Assembly (NCBI GenBank): GCA_021776195.1
Contig: JAJFGK010000021.1
Span: 1 to 64,000, forward strand
Direction: 5' to 3'
Origin: Kiloniellaceae bacterium
Lineage (GTDB): Bacteria; Pseudomonadota; Alphaproteobacteria; Kiloniellales; Kiloniellaceae
Length of the DNA stretch: 64,000 bases
Each line of letters begins with the position of its first letter. Within the stretch, counting starts at the first letter, position 1. A model generated the notes under the pieces. The model was not told where the DNA came from, made no database searches, and saw only the letters and a list, made by a program, of their open reading frames with translations. Below, piece after piece: positions 57,023 through 64,000 of the stretch. A program made the position numbers and the translations under genes.

Positions 57023-57661
57023 TCATTGCTGCACCGGCAGATCACCTCCAGGACCTTCAAACGGTCGATCAGGTGATCGGCTCCGGCACCGTGGCGGCGA
57101 CCGAAGGCCGGGCCGACCTGGACGCCAATCAATGTCCGGGTTGCGCCGTTCGAGTTGCAGCGCGCAGATCAGAACGATCTGCGCCAGATTGAGCCGCCCG
57201 CTCATCCAGGACAGCGCGACCTGTTGTTCCCAAAGGTCAGCCAGGCGCTGACAGCGCGCGCGTTCATGGTCGATGACCCCAGGGGACCGCTCCCCGCCGG
57301 GACGGTAGAGTTCGCGGGTCCAGACCGCCAGCCCGGCGAGCAGGCTCTGGGCCGAAGCCTCCAGGCGCCGCGCGTCCCAGCCGCCTCCGTCGCCATCAAG
57401 ACCGATCGCGGGCCAATCGAGCAGGGGCTTTCCGTCGAGCTGATCCAGGTAACGGCAGATCAGGGAAGCCTCTTCGAGGCCCTGACCTTCATCGGTCAGT
57501 AGAAAGGGCACGCGTCCGGAAGGGTTGATCCGGTAGTAGGGGCTCTCCGGTACGCGAGTCTGCGCCTCGAGGATCTCCAGTCTGTCGCCCAGGGGCTTCT
57601 CCAGCAGCAGGATGCGGGGCATTCGGGCGTAGGGAGAATTCGCGGTGACGAAGAGTTTCAT
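57023..57661 (-). CDS. Glutathione S-transferase family protein with an altered C terminus
   Basis: 212 residues. N-terminal thioredoxin-like GST domain (MKLFVTANSPYARMPRILLLEK, PSGRVPFLL, EEASLICRYLDQL) and helical domain up to NPDIDWRPGR. The expected ending (about fifteen residues, then ARPS-x-ATVP) is missing; the frame continues with an unrelated Arg/Pro-rich tail. In another frame at the same place one reads ARPSVAATVPEPIT then a stop, a normal GST end, so a short deletion with frameshift is likely. Overlaps the hydrolase gene upstream as ATGA. Confidence 0.75.
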   Translation of the reverse strand: MKLFVTANSPYARMPRILLLEKPLGDRLEILEAQTRVPESPYYRINPSGRVPFLLTDEGQGLEEASLICRYLDQLDGKPLLDWPAIGLDGDGGGWDARRLEASAQSLLAGLAVWTRELYRPGGERSPGVIDHERARCQRLADLWEQQVALSWMSGRLNLAQIVLICALQLERRNPDIDWRPGRPGLRSPPRCRSRSPDRPFEGPGGDLPVQQ

Positions 57662-58713
57662 GCCACCGCCAGAGCGATCTCACCGCGGAAAACCGGATTG
57701 CGGTCCGGGCCGTGGAAGACCTCCAGGCTGACGCCCTCGGGCTCGAGCCGGAAGAGCGCGGTAGCCAGGGTGTAGGCCCGCCCGTTGGCCGCTTCGCCAC
57801 GGCAGAGAATGGGGAGGTCGTCATTTTCCCGGTCGAACAGGATCTCCAGCGGGTCGTCCCGCCCCGGCAGGAGGGTATCGGCACGCTTCTGCCGGGCCGC
57901 GGTCGAGGGAGAGACGGTCTGCGGCGCGCCGGCGAAGTCGGCAAAGATCAGATGATTGGCGTGGGCTCTCAGCGCCGTCACCTCGGCCACGACACAGCCG
58001 CTGGCCGGCGCCTCGACCGAAACCATGCGTCCCTCCGCGGCGGCACCCAGATTGTGATGGAAGCCGGCCGCACGATCCCGGCGCCGGAGCCAGCCCAGGG
58101 CATCCTCCAGGGTGGCGCAGGCCAGCAGCGCGCGACAGACCATATGCCGGGTGACGCCGACCGTCAGGTCATGGGGCGAGATGTTGTTGATGGTCTGCAC
58201 CAGCCCGGCATCGTTCACGGCGAAGGTGTGGCCCGGCAGCATGCCGGGATAGCAAAAGGAGGTGAAGCCGAGGCCCTGGCTCGACTCATTGGGGCCCGGC
58301 CCAATGGGGTCCGGCTCCACCCGGGCCATGAAGCAGTGTCCGGCCAACAGGGCGCCGCCGTCCTCGTTGTGGGCGATGACCGCGGGTCGGCCCGCGTTCC
58401 TTGGCGCCATGACGGTGGTGCAGCCCTCGGTCTCGGCCCCATAGGGCGGCAGGTCGCCGCGGCAGTTCCACAGGAAGACCGGCTCCAGCGCCGCCGCCGC
58501 CCCCGCTGCGATGCCCTCGATCTCGGCGAAGAGAGCCGGCGCCGCCGTCCGCGATGCCGCCATCAGGCCGGCCAGGCGGTCGCTGCCCAGCCAGGGGGCC
58601 AGGGCGCCATAGGCCTCGCTGGGAAAGACCACCTCGTGCAGGCTCTGGCGCGCTTCCTCGCCCAAAGCCGCCCCGATGGCGCGGCTATCGCCGCGGGCGG
58701 TGATGGATCGCAT
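57658..58713 (-). CDS. C45-family autoproteolytic acyltransferase/hydrolase
   Basis: 351 residues. The AAT-type Ntn-hydrolase pattern: ETEGCTTVMAPR, where the Cys (near residue 96) would become the N-terminal nucleophile after self-cleavage, followed by HNEDGGALLAGHCF, GMLPGHTFAVNDAGLVQTINNI and HANHLIFAD. Family members include acyl-CoA:6-aminopenicillanate acyltransferase and various amide hydrolases. It lies between cobD and the GST gene, closely spaced to both, so it is co-transcribed; a role in corrinoid side-chain amide chemistry is only speculation. Confidence 0.82.
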   Translation of the reverse strand: MRSITARGDSRAIGAALGEEARQSLHEVVFPSEAYGALAPWLGSDRLAGLMAASRTAAPALFAEIEGIAAGAAAALEPVFLWNCRGDLPPYGAETEGCTTVMAPRNAGRPAVIAHNEDGGALLAGHCFMARVEPDPIGPGPNESSQGLGFTSFCYPGMLPGHTFAVNDAGLVQTINNISPHDLTVGVTRHMVCRALLACATLEDALGWLRRRDRAAGFHHNLGAAAEGRMVSVEAPASGCVVAEVTALRAHANHLIFADFAGAPQTVSPSTAARQKRADTLLPGRDDPLEILFDRENDDLPILCRGEAANGRAYTLATALFRLEPEGVSLEVFHGPDRNPVFRGEIALAVA

Positions 58714-58734
58714 GGCGACTTCCCTTCGCGAGAT

Positions 58735-59727
58735 TTATGAGACCAGCCACAAGACCACCAAGACTAAGGCCACCAGGCCGCCGGCGATACGGTAAAGCAA
58801 CAGGGCGTCGCGCAGGTCCTGCGCCGAGAGGCGCGCCCGCCCATCGCCCATCCAACAATCCACGACCGGGCCCGAGGGATAGTGCCGCGGGCCGGCCAGG
58901 GCGAAGCCGAGCGCGCCGGCCAGCGCCGCCTCCTGCCAGCCGGCGTTGGGCGAACGATGCTGGGGCGCGTCGCGGCGCATGACCTGCCAGGCACGCACGG
59001 CCTTGGCCTTGGGATGGACCGCGGCGGCGGCGACGAAGAACAGCCCGGCGAGCCGCGCCGGCAGCCAGTTGACCGCGTCGTCGAGGAGGGCGGCGGCCCT
59101 GCCGAAGGCGGCATAGCGCGTGCTGCGATAGCCGATCATGGAGTCCAGCGTGTTGATCGCCTTGTAGGCGGCCAGGCCAGGCAGCCCGAGCAGGGCGAAC
59201 CAAAAGAGCGGTGCCACCACACCGTCGGAGAAGTTCTCCGCCAGGCTTTCCGCCGCCGCCCGCGCCACGCCGTGCCGGTCGAGGCTGGCCGGATCGCGCC
59301 CGACGATCTCGGCCACCGCCGCGCGCCCCGTCGCCGTGTTGACCTCCAGCCCCACGGCGACCTTGAACACGGCGTCGAGCAGGCCGCGGTAGGCCAGCAG
59401 GGTCGAGGCCAGCAGCCCCTCGATCAGCCAGCCATGGGCCCAGAGCCGGACCGCCCAGGCTATCGCGGCGGCGAGCCCGGCCGCCAGCAGGGTAACGACG
59501 AGGGTCGTCACCAGACCGCGCCAGAACCGGTCGCGCGCCGAGCGCTGAGACCGGTTCAGCCGCGCCTCCAAGACGGCGATCAGGCGGCCCAGCAGGGCCA
59601 CGGGATGGGGCAGGGCGCGATAAAGCCATTGCGGGTCGCCCAGCGCCATATCGAGCGCGAAGGCCAGCAGCAGAATGGCGAAGGGATTGGCGAAAGGGAT
59701 CTCGCCGATCAAGGGTGTCAGCAGCAT
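58735..59727 (-). CDS. cobD: Adenosylcobinamide-phosphate synthase CobD/CbiB
   Basis: 330 residues, polytopic membrane protein. LLAFALDMALGDPQWLYRALPHPVALLGRLI, AESLAENFSDGVVAPLFWF, AYKAINTLDSMIGYRSTRY and SPNAGWQEAALAGALG are the family hallmarks. It attaches (R)-1-amino-2-propanol or its phosphate to adenosylcobyric acid. First gene of the leftward cobD-hydrolase-GST unit; divergent from cbiX across 144 bases. Confidence 0.95.
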   Translation of the reverse strand: MLLTPLIGEIPFANPFAILLLAFALDMALGDPQWLYRALPHPVALLGRLIAVLEARLNRSQRSARDRFWRGLVTTLVVTLLAAGLAAAIAWAVRLWAHGWLIEGLLASTLLAYRGLLDAVFKVAVGLEVNTATGRAAVAEIVGRDPASLDRHGVARAAAESLAENFSDGVVAPLFWFALLGLPGLAAYKAINTLDSMIGYRSTRYAAFGRAAALLDDAVNWLPARLAGLFFVAAAAVHPKAKAVRAWQVMRRDAPQHRSPNAGWQEAALAGALGFALAGPRHYPSGPVVDCWMGDGRARLSAQDLRDALLLYRIAGGLVALVLVVLWLVS

Positions 59728-59871
59728 GGCCCGCGGGTTGTCGCAGCCGTCATCAATCGGGTCAACTGCCTGTCAAAGCGTTTGCAAGGCTGCCCCGCGC
59801 GGGTAAAGTGCGCCGCCCTCGCCAAGCGGATTTGCGACGGCGCTCCAGGGCAGGGTCGGAAGGGAAAAACG

Positions 59872-60942
59872 ATGGACAAAATCGGTGTGATGGTCTGCGG
59901 TCACGGCAGCCGTGACGAGGGCGCGGTGCGCGAGTTCGACGCGGTCGCAGCCGGCATCCGCGCGCGCCTGCCGCAGTATCAGGTGGAAAGCGGCTTTCTG
60001 GAGTTCGCCACGCCGATCATCCGCGATGGCCTCGACCGGCTTCGCGATTCCGGCCACGACCGGGTGCTGGCGATTCCCGGCATGCTCTTCGCCGCCGGCC
60101 ACGCCAAGAACGACATCCCCTCGGTCCTGCGCACCTACGAGGCCCAGAACGACGGCATGGCGATCGACTACGGCCGCGAACTCGGCATCGACCGGCGCCT
60201 TCTGGAGGCCGCCGCCGACCGCATTCAGCAGGCGATCGATGAGGCCGACGCGGCGGGGGCTGTCGTGCCGCGGGAAGAAACCCTGCTGATGGTCGTCGGG
60301 CGCGGGGCTTCGGATCCCGATGCCAACTCCAATGTCGCCAAGGTCATGCGCATGCTCTGGGAAGGCTTCGGTTTCGGCTGGGGCGAGACCTGCTATTCCG
60401 GGGTGACCTTTCCACTGGTGCGCCCCGGGCTGACCCACGCCGCGAAGCTGGGTTATCGCCGCGTTATCGTCTTCCCCTATTTCCTCTTCACCGGCATTCT
60501 GGTGCAGCGGATCTACGACCAGACCGATGAGATCGCAGCCAGGTACCCCGAGATCGAGTTCCTCAAGGCGTCCTACCTGAACGATCACCCGGCGGTGCTC
60601 GATTGTTTCGCCGAGCGGGTCGAGGAGATCCTGGCCGGCGAGAACCTGATGAACTGCAAGCTCTGCAAATACCGCGAACAGATCCTCGGCTTCGAGGCCG
60701 AAGTCGGGCTCGCCCAGGAGAGCCATCACCATCATGTGGAGGGCATCGGCACCGGCGATGCCGGCCATTCCCATGATCACGGTCACGACAACGGGCACGG
60801 GCACGGGCACGGGCATGACCATAGCCACGACCACGGCCACGCGCATGATCATGGCAACGGGAAGGATCACGACCATCACCACCATCCCTATCCACATGCC
60901 GACCATCCACACGGGCCTCGAACCTTGAAAGACGGCGCCTGA
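59872..60942 (+). CDS. cbiX: Sirohydrochlorin cobaltochelatase CbiX, long form with His-rich tail
   Basis: 356 residues from ATG at 59872, with GGAAGGG upstream. Two chelatase half-domains: MVCGHGSRDEGAVREFDAVA with the first metal-binding His near residue 10, and MVVGRGASDPDANSNVAKV. MNCKLCKYREQ near residue 260 is the Fe-S-binding MxCxxC of long CbiX proteins. Residues about 283-350 are extremely His/Asp/Gly-rich, probably a cobalt store. It inserts Co2+ into sirohydrochlorin or its precursor. First gene of a tightly overlapping run cbiX-cobH-cobL-cobI-cobJ. Confidence 0.93.
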   Translation: MDKIGVMVCGHGSRDEGAVREFDAVAAGIRARLPQYQVESGFLEFATPIIRDGLDRLRDSGHDRVLAIPGMLFAAGHAKNDIPSVLRTYEAQNDGMAIDYGRELGIDRRLLEAAADRIQQAIDEADAAGAVVPREETLLMVVGRGASDPDANSNVAKVMRMLWEGFGFGWGETCYSGVTFPLVRPGLTHAAKLGYRRVIVFPYFLFTGILVQRIYDQTDEIAARYPEIEFLKASYLNDHPAVLDCFAERVEEILAGENLMNCKLCKYREQILGFEAEVGLAQESHHHHVEGIGTGDAGHSHDHGHDNGHGHGHGHDHSHDHGHAHDHGNGKDHDHHHHPYPHADHPHGPRTLKDGA

Positions 60943-60957
60943 GCGGACGCTGACGTC

Positions 60958-61611
60958 ATGGCACCGGCTTACGACTATCTGCGCGACCCCGGCGAGATCT
61001 ACCGCCGCTCCTTCGCCACGGCCCGGGCCGAGTGCGATCTGAACGGCGTCTCGCCTGACTTGACCCCGCTGGTGCTGCGCCTGGTTCACGCCTGCGGCAT
61101 GCCCGATATCGTCGCCGACCTGCGCCTGACGGACGATCTGATGGCGGCCGGCCAGGGCGCGCTCAAGGCCGGCGCGCCGATCATCGCCGATTGCCGCATG
61201 GTGGCCGAGGGCATCATCCGCGACCGCCTGCCGGCGGGCAACGCGGTGCTCTGCCCGCTGGCCGAGGATCCGGCCGTACCGGCCCTCGCCCTTGAACAGG
61301 GAACCACCCGCTCGGCGGCGGCGGTCGAGTGCTGGCGCGACCGGCTGGACGGCGCGGTGGTCGCCATCGGCAACGCCCCGACCGCGCTCTTTCGCCTGCT
61401 CGAAATCCTGCGCGACGGGGCGCCCGCGCCGGCCGCGATCCTGGGCTTTCCCGTCGGCTTCATCGGCGCCGCCGAATCGAAAGCCGCCCTGGTCGAGGCC
61501 GATTTGGTCAAGGCGGGCCGACCGATTCCCTATGGCACCCTTTTGGGTCGGCGCGGCGGCAGTGCCCTGGCCGCCGCCGCCGTCAACGCCCTGGCGGGCG
61601 GTCTGTCGTGA
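60958..61611 (+). CDS. cobH: Precorrin-8X methylmutase CobH/CbiC
   Basis: 217 residues. YLRDPGEIYRRSFATARAE, and RLVHACGMPDI with the catalytic His near residue 43; DCRMVAEGI and VIGNAPTALFRLLEIL follow. It moves the C11 methyl to C12 to form hydrogenobyrinic acid. The stop overlaps the next gene as GTGA. Confidence 0.96.
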   Translation: MAPAYDYLRDPGEIYRRSFATARAECDLNGVSPDLTPLVLRLVHACGMPDIVADLRLTDDLMAAGQGALKAGAPIIADCRMVAEGIIRDRLPAGNAVLCPLAEDPAVPALALEQGTTRSAAAVECWRDRLDGAVVAIGNAPTALFRLLEILRDGAPAPAAILGFPVGFIGAAESKAALVEADLVKAGRPIPYGTLLGRRGGSALAAAAVNALAGGLS

Positions 61612-62861
61612 CCGGCAAAGCCGCCCCCCAAGCAGACCGGGCCGCGCCGTGGCTCTCGGTGATCGGTCTGGGCGAAGATGGACTCGACGGCCTGGCACCG
61701 GCGGCCCGGGACCTTTTGGCGACGGCGCAAGTCTTGGTCGGCGGTGCGCGGCACCTGGCCATGGTGCCCCAAGACGGCCGCGAGCGTCTGACCTGGACCA
61801 GCCCGCTATCGCTGCTGCTCGACGAGATCCAGGCCCGGCGCGGCCAGCGGATCTGCGTGCTGGCGACCGGCGATCCCATGGCCTATGGCGTCGGCGTCTC
61901 CCTGGCCAAGCGTGTCGCCGCCGACGAGATGGTCGTCATCCCCGGCGTCTCGGCCTTCAGCCTGGCCGCGGCCCGGCTTGGCTGGAACCTGGCCGAAGTC
62001 GAGACCCTGACCCTGCACGGCCGACCCCTGGCGCTGCTCGAGCCGGCGATCCAGCCCGGCAACCGCCTCTTGATCCTGAGCGAGGATGGCGCCACCCCGG
62101 CCCAGGTCTGCCGCGCCCTGACGGCGCGCGGCTTCGGCCCCAGCCGGGTCGTCGCCCTGGCGCACATGGAAGGATCGAGCGAGCGCCATGACGAAGCCCG
62201 CGCGGACGCTTGGCCCGACGCGCCAGTGGCCGACCTCAACACCCTGGCGGTGGAGTGCCGCGCCGGACCCGAGGCCCGGGTCCTGCCGCGCACCCCCGGC
62301 CTGCCGGACGAGGTCTTTCGCCACGACGGCCAGATGACCAAGCGGGAAACCCGTGCCATGACCCTGGCCCAGCTCGCGCCGGGCCCCGGCCAGTTGTTGT
62401 GGGACGTCGGCGCCGGCTGCGGTTCGGTGGCGATCGAGTGGTTGCGGGCCGCGCGCGGCACCCGGGCGGTGGCGATCGAGCGCAAGGCCGGGCGGCTGGC
62501 CATGATCGCCGCGAACGCCACGGCGCTCGGCACCCCCCAGCTCAGGATCGTTCAGGGCGAGGCGCCCGGCGCTCTCGACGACCCCGCGGTCCAGGATCTG
62601 GGGCCACCGGACGCGGTCTTTATCGGCGGCGGGACCGGCGCGCCCGGCCTGATCGAGGCCTGCTGGTCCGTCCTCGCCCCAGGGGGGCGGCTAGTGGCCA
62701 ATGTGGTGACCCTGGAGGGCGAGGCGGCGCTGCAGGAGGCCCAGGGCCGCTGGGGCGGTGGACTGGTGCGGATCGCCGTGTCGCGGGCCGAGCCGGTCGG
62801 GCGTTATCGTGGCTGGCGCCCCTCGATGCCGGTCACCCAGTGGTCGGCGATCAAGCCGTGA
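61608..62861 (+). CDS. cobL: Precorrin-6Y C5,15-methyltransferase (decarboxylating) CobL (CbiE-CbiT fusion)
   Basis: 417 residues from GTG at 61608, overlapping cobH. The N-terminal half (1-210) is the CbiE-type tetrapyrrole methylase (SVIGLGEDGLDGLAPAAR, VLATGDPMAYGVG, PGVSAFSLAAARLGW). The C-terminal half is the CbiT methyltransferase/decarboxylase (QMTKRETRAMTLAQL, SAM motif DVGAGCGSVAIEW near residue 266, FIGGGTGAPGLIEACW). Methylates C5 and C15 and removes the C12 acetate carboxyl. Confidence 0.96.
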   Translation: MTGKAAPQADRAAPWLSVIGLGEDGLDGLAPAARDLLATAQVLVGGARHLAMVPQDGRERLTWTSPLSLLLDEIQARRGQRICVLATGDPMAYGVGVSLAKRVAADEMVVIPGVSAFSLAAARLGWNLAEVETLTLHGRPLALLEPAIQPGNRLLILSEDGATPAQVCRALTARGFGPSRVVALAHMEGSSERHDEARADAWPDAPVADLNTLAVECRAGPEARVLPRTPGLPDEVFRHDGQMTKRETRAMTLAQLAPGPGQLLWDVGAGCGSVAIEWLRAARGTRAVAIERKAGRLAMIAANATALGTPQLRIVQGEAPGALDDPAVQDLGPPDAVFIGGGTGAPGLIEACWSVLAPGGRLVANVVTLEGEAALQEAQGRWGGGLVRIAVSRAEPVGRYRGWRPSMPVTQWSAIKP

Positions 62862-63577
62862 CTGGAAAACTCTACGGCCTGGGCATCGGGCCCGGCGACC
62901 CGGAACTGATCACCCTGAAGGCGCTGCGCCTGCTGCAGGCCGCCGCCGTCGTCGCCTATCCGGCGCCGGAAACCGGCGACAGTCTGGCGCGCAGGATCGT
63001 CGCGCCCCACCTGTCGGGGCACCAACGTGAAGTGGCGATTCGCATGCCCATGGTGGCGAGCCGTTTCCCCGCCCAGGAAGTCTACGACTGGGCCGCCGGC
63101 ACACTGGGCGAGGCGCTCGACGCCGGGCAGGACGTGGCGGTGCTCTGCGAGGGCGATCCCTTCTTCTATGGCTCCTTCATGTATCTCTTTGGCCGCATGG
63201 CCGAGCGTTTCCCGGTCGAGGTGGTGCCCGGCGTCTCCTCGCTGACCGCTTGCGCGGCGGCCCTGGGCGCGCCGCTGGCCGCGCGCAACGACGTGCTGAC
63301 GGTGCTGCCCGCGCCACTGCCCGAGGCCGAACTGGTTCGCCGGATCGAGGTTCTCGACGCCGCCGCCATCATCAAGGTCGGGCGCCACTTCGCCAAGGTG
63401 CGCGGTCTGCTCGAAGGCCTCGGTCTCGCCGATCGGGCCCGCTACGTCGAGCATGCCACAATGGCCGACCAGCGTATCCTGCCGCTGGGCGCGGTGGATG
63501 CCGATCGTGTGCCCTACTTCTCCATGGTGCTGGTCCACAAGCGGGGCAATGCCTGGGACAGCGAGGCCGTGCCGTGA
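62858..63577 (+). CDS. cobI: Precorrin-2 C20-methyltransferase CobI
   Basis: 239 residues from GTG at 62858, overlapping cobL as GTGA. GLGIGPGDPELITLKALRLL, VAVLCEGDPFFYGSFMYLF and EVVPGVSSLTACAAALGAPL are the signature of the C20 methylase group. Uses SAM to make precorrin-3A. Its stop overlaps the following gene as GTGA. Confidence 0.96.
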   Translation: MTGKLYGLGIGPGDPELITLKALRLLQAAAVVAYPAPETGDSLARRIVAPHLSGHQREVAIRMPMVASRFPAQEVYDWAAGTLGEALDAGQDVAVLCEGDPFFYGSFMYLFGRMAERFPVEVVPGVSSLTACAAALGAPLAARNDVLTVLPAPLPEAELVRRIEVLDAAAIIKVGRHFAKVRGLLEGLGLADRARYVEHATMADQRILPLGAVDADRVPYFSMVLVHKRGNAWDSEAVP

Positions 63578-64000
63578 GCGCGGCCATGAAGACCGACCGG
63601 CCGGTTCTGCTGGTCCTGACCGAGGGCGGCTTGGCCACCGCCGAGCGTCTTGCCGCCCAACTGCCCGGCGCGGAAATCCATGGCCTGGCCAAGCGCCTGC
63701 CGGCCGCCGACCACCGCTTCGAGGACACCATCGGCCACCTCCAGGGGCTGTTTCGCGCTGGCCGCCCCGTCGTCGGGCTCTGCGCCGCCGGCATTTTGAT
63801 CCGCGCCCTGGCGCCCCTGCTGACGGACAAGACCGCCGAACCGCCGGTGCTGGCCTTGGCGGAAGACGGCTCGGCCGTGGTGCCGCTGCTCGGCGGCCAT
63901 CATGGGGCCAACCGGCTGGCCCGTGACATCGCGGACCTCCTCGGCATCTCGGCGGCCATCACCACGGCAGGCGACCTGCATCTGGGCTTTGCCCTGGACG
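63574..64000 (+). CDS. cobJ: CobJ, N-terminal CbiG-like part (runs off the window)
   Basis: 142 codons visible from GTG at 63574 (ATG at 63586 possible). The sequence (VLLVLTEGGLATAERLAAQL, VVGLCAAGILIRALAPLL, VPLLGGHHGANRLARDIA, AAITTAGD) is the CbiG N-terminal domain. In alphaproteobacteria this precedes the precorrin-3B C17-methyltransferase domain in one polypeptide; that part lies outside the window, so a stand-alone CbiG is possible. Confidence 0.85.
   Translation, partial: MSAAMKTDRPVLLVLTEGGLATAERLAAQLPGAEIHGLAKRLPAADHRFEDTIGHLQGLFRAGRPVVGLCAAGILIRALAPLLTDKTAEPPVLALAEDGSAVVPLLGGHHGANRLARDIADLLGISAAITTAGDLHLGFALD

Noticed and set aside
59728..59871. Cobalamin riboswitch before cbiX
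   Set aside because: A GCTGCCCCGC stretch resembles one arm only; no B12 box or GCCACTG core.

Overview
High-GC chromosomal window of an alphaproteobacterium, most likely Rhodospirillales-like. This rests on the gene order mnmE-mnmG-rsmG-parA-parB with two perfect parS sites, on small alphaproteobacterial families (DUF3576 lipoprotein, DUF6489), and on a CobN-type cobalamin locus with CbtAB and CbiX. The parABS/gid block suggests a position fairly close to the replication origin. I saw no rRNA, tRNA, insertion sequence, prophage or CRISPR array.

Layout. 1-4.6 kb: start of a porin, a degenerate redoxin/2OG-oxygenase protein, two divergent sulfotransferases and a lipoprotein. 4.7-8.9 kb: leuS-lptE-holA. 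9.0-15.8 kb (minus strand): DUF6489, a thioredoxin-like ferredoxin, mnmE, mnmG, rsmG, parA, parB. 16.0-18.3 kb: a Crp/Fnr regulator divergent from metY, with a perfect TGTGA-N6-TCACA site between them. 18.4-21.9 kb (minus): a three-gene overlapping glycosyltransferase/epimerase operon.

22.0-48.6 kb is a large surface-polysaccharide (O-antigen or exopolysaccharide) locus. A winged-helix regulator and a NusG/RfaH-like antiterminator come first. A promoter carrying a palindrome shared with the regulator's own upstream region follows, then an ops-like element in the leader, then about 15 same-strand genes: WbpE-like aminotransferase, CapE/WbjB-like dehydratase, two WecB epimerases, ABC exporter (Wzm/Wzt with a C-terminal glycan-binding domain), UDP-sulfoquinovose-synthase-like enzyme, several glycosyltransferases, AsnB-like amidotransferase and three SDR epimerases. 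On the opposite strand lie WbpA-, WbpB- and WbpD-like genes and an O-antigen-ligase-like protein. Together they look able to make UDP-2,3-diacetamido-hexuronic acids, possibly amidated; the asnB-SDR-SDR-SDR-WecB order resembles the Bordetella wbmEFGHI module as I remember it. A sulfoquinovose-type sugar may also be made.

48.7-64 kb: cobalt uptake (CbtA/CbtB) and cobalamin synthesis (CobW, CobN, CobO, CobD, CbiX, CobH, CobL, CobI, start of CobJ/CbiG), with an unrelated SDR, a small membrane protein, a C45-family hydrolase and a damaged-looking glutathione-S-transferase gene interspersed. Both the early (CbiX) and late (CobN) cobalt chelatases are encoded.
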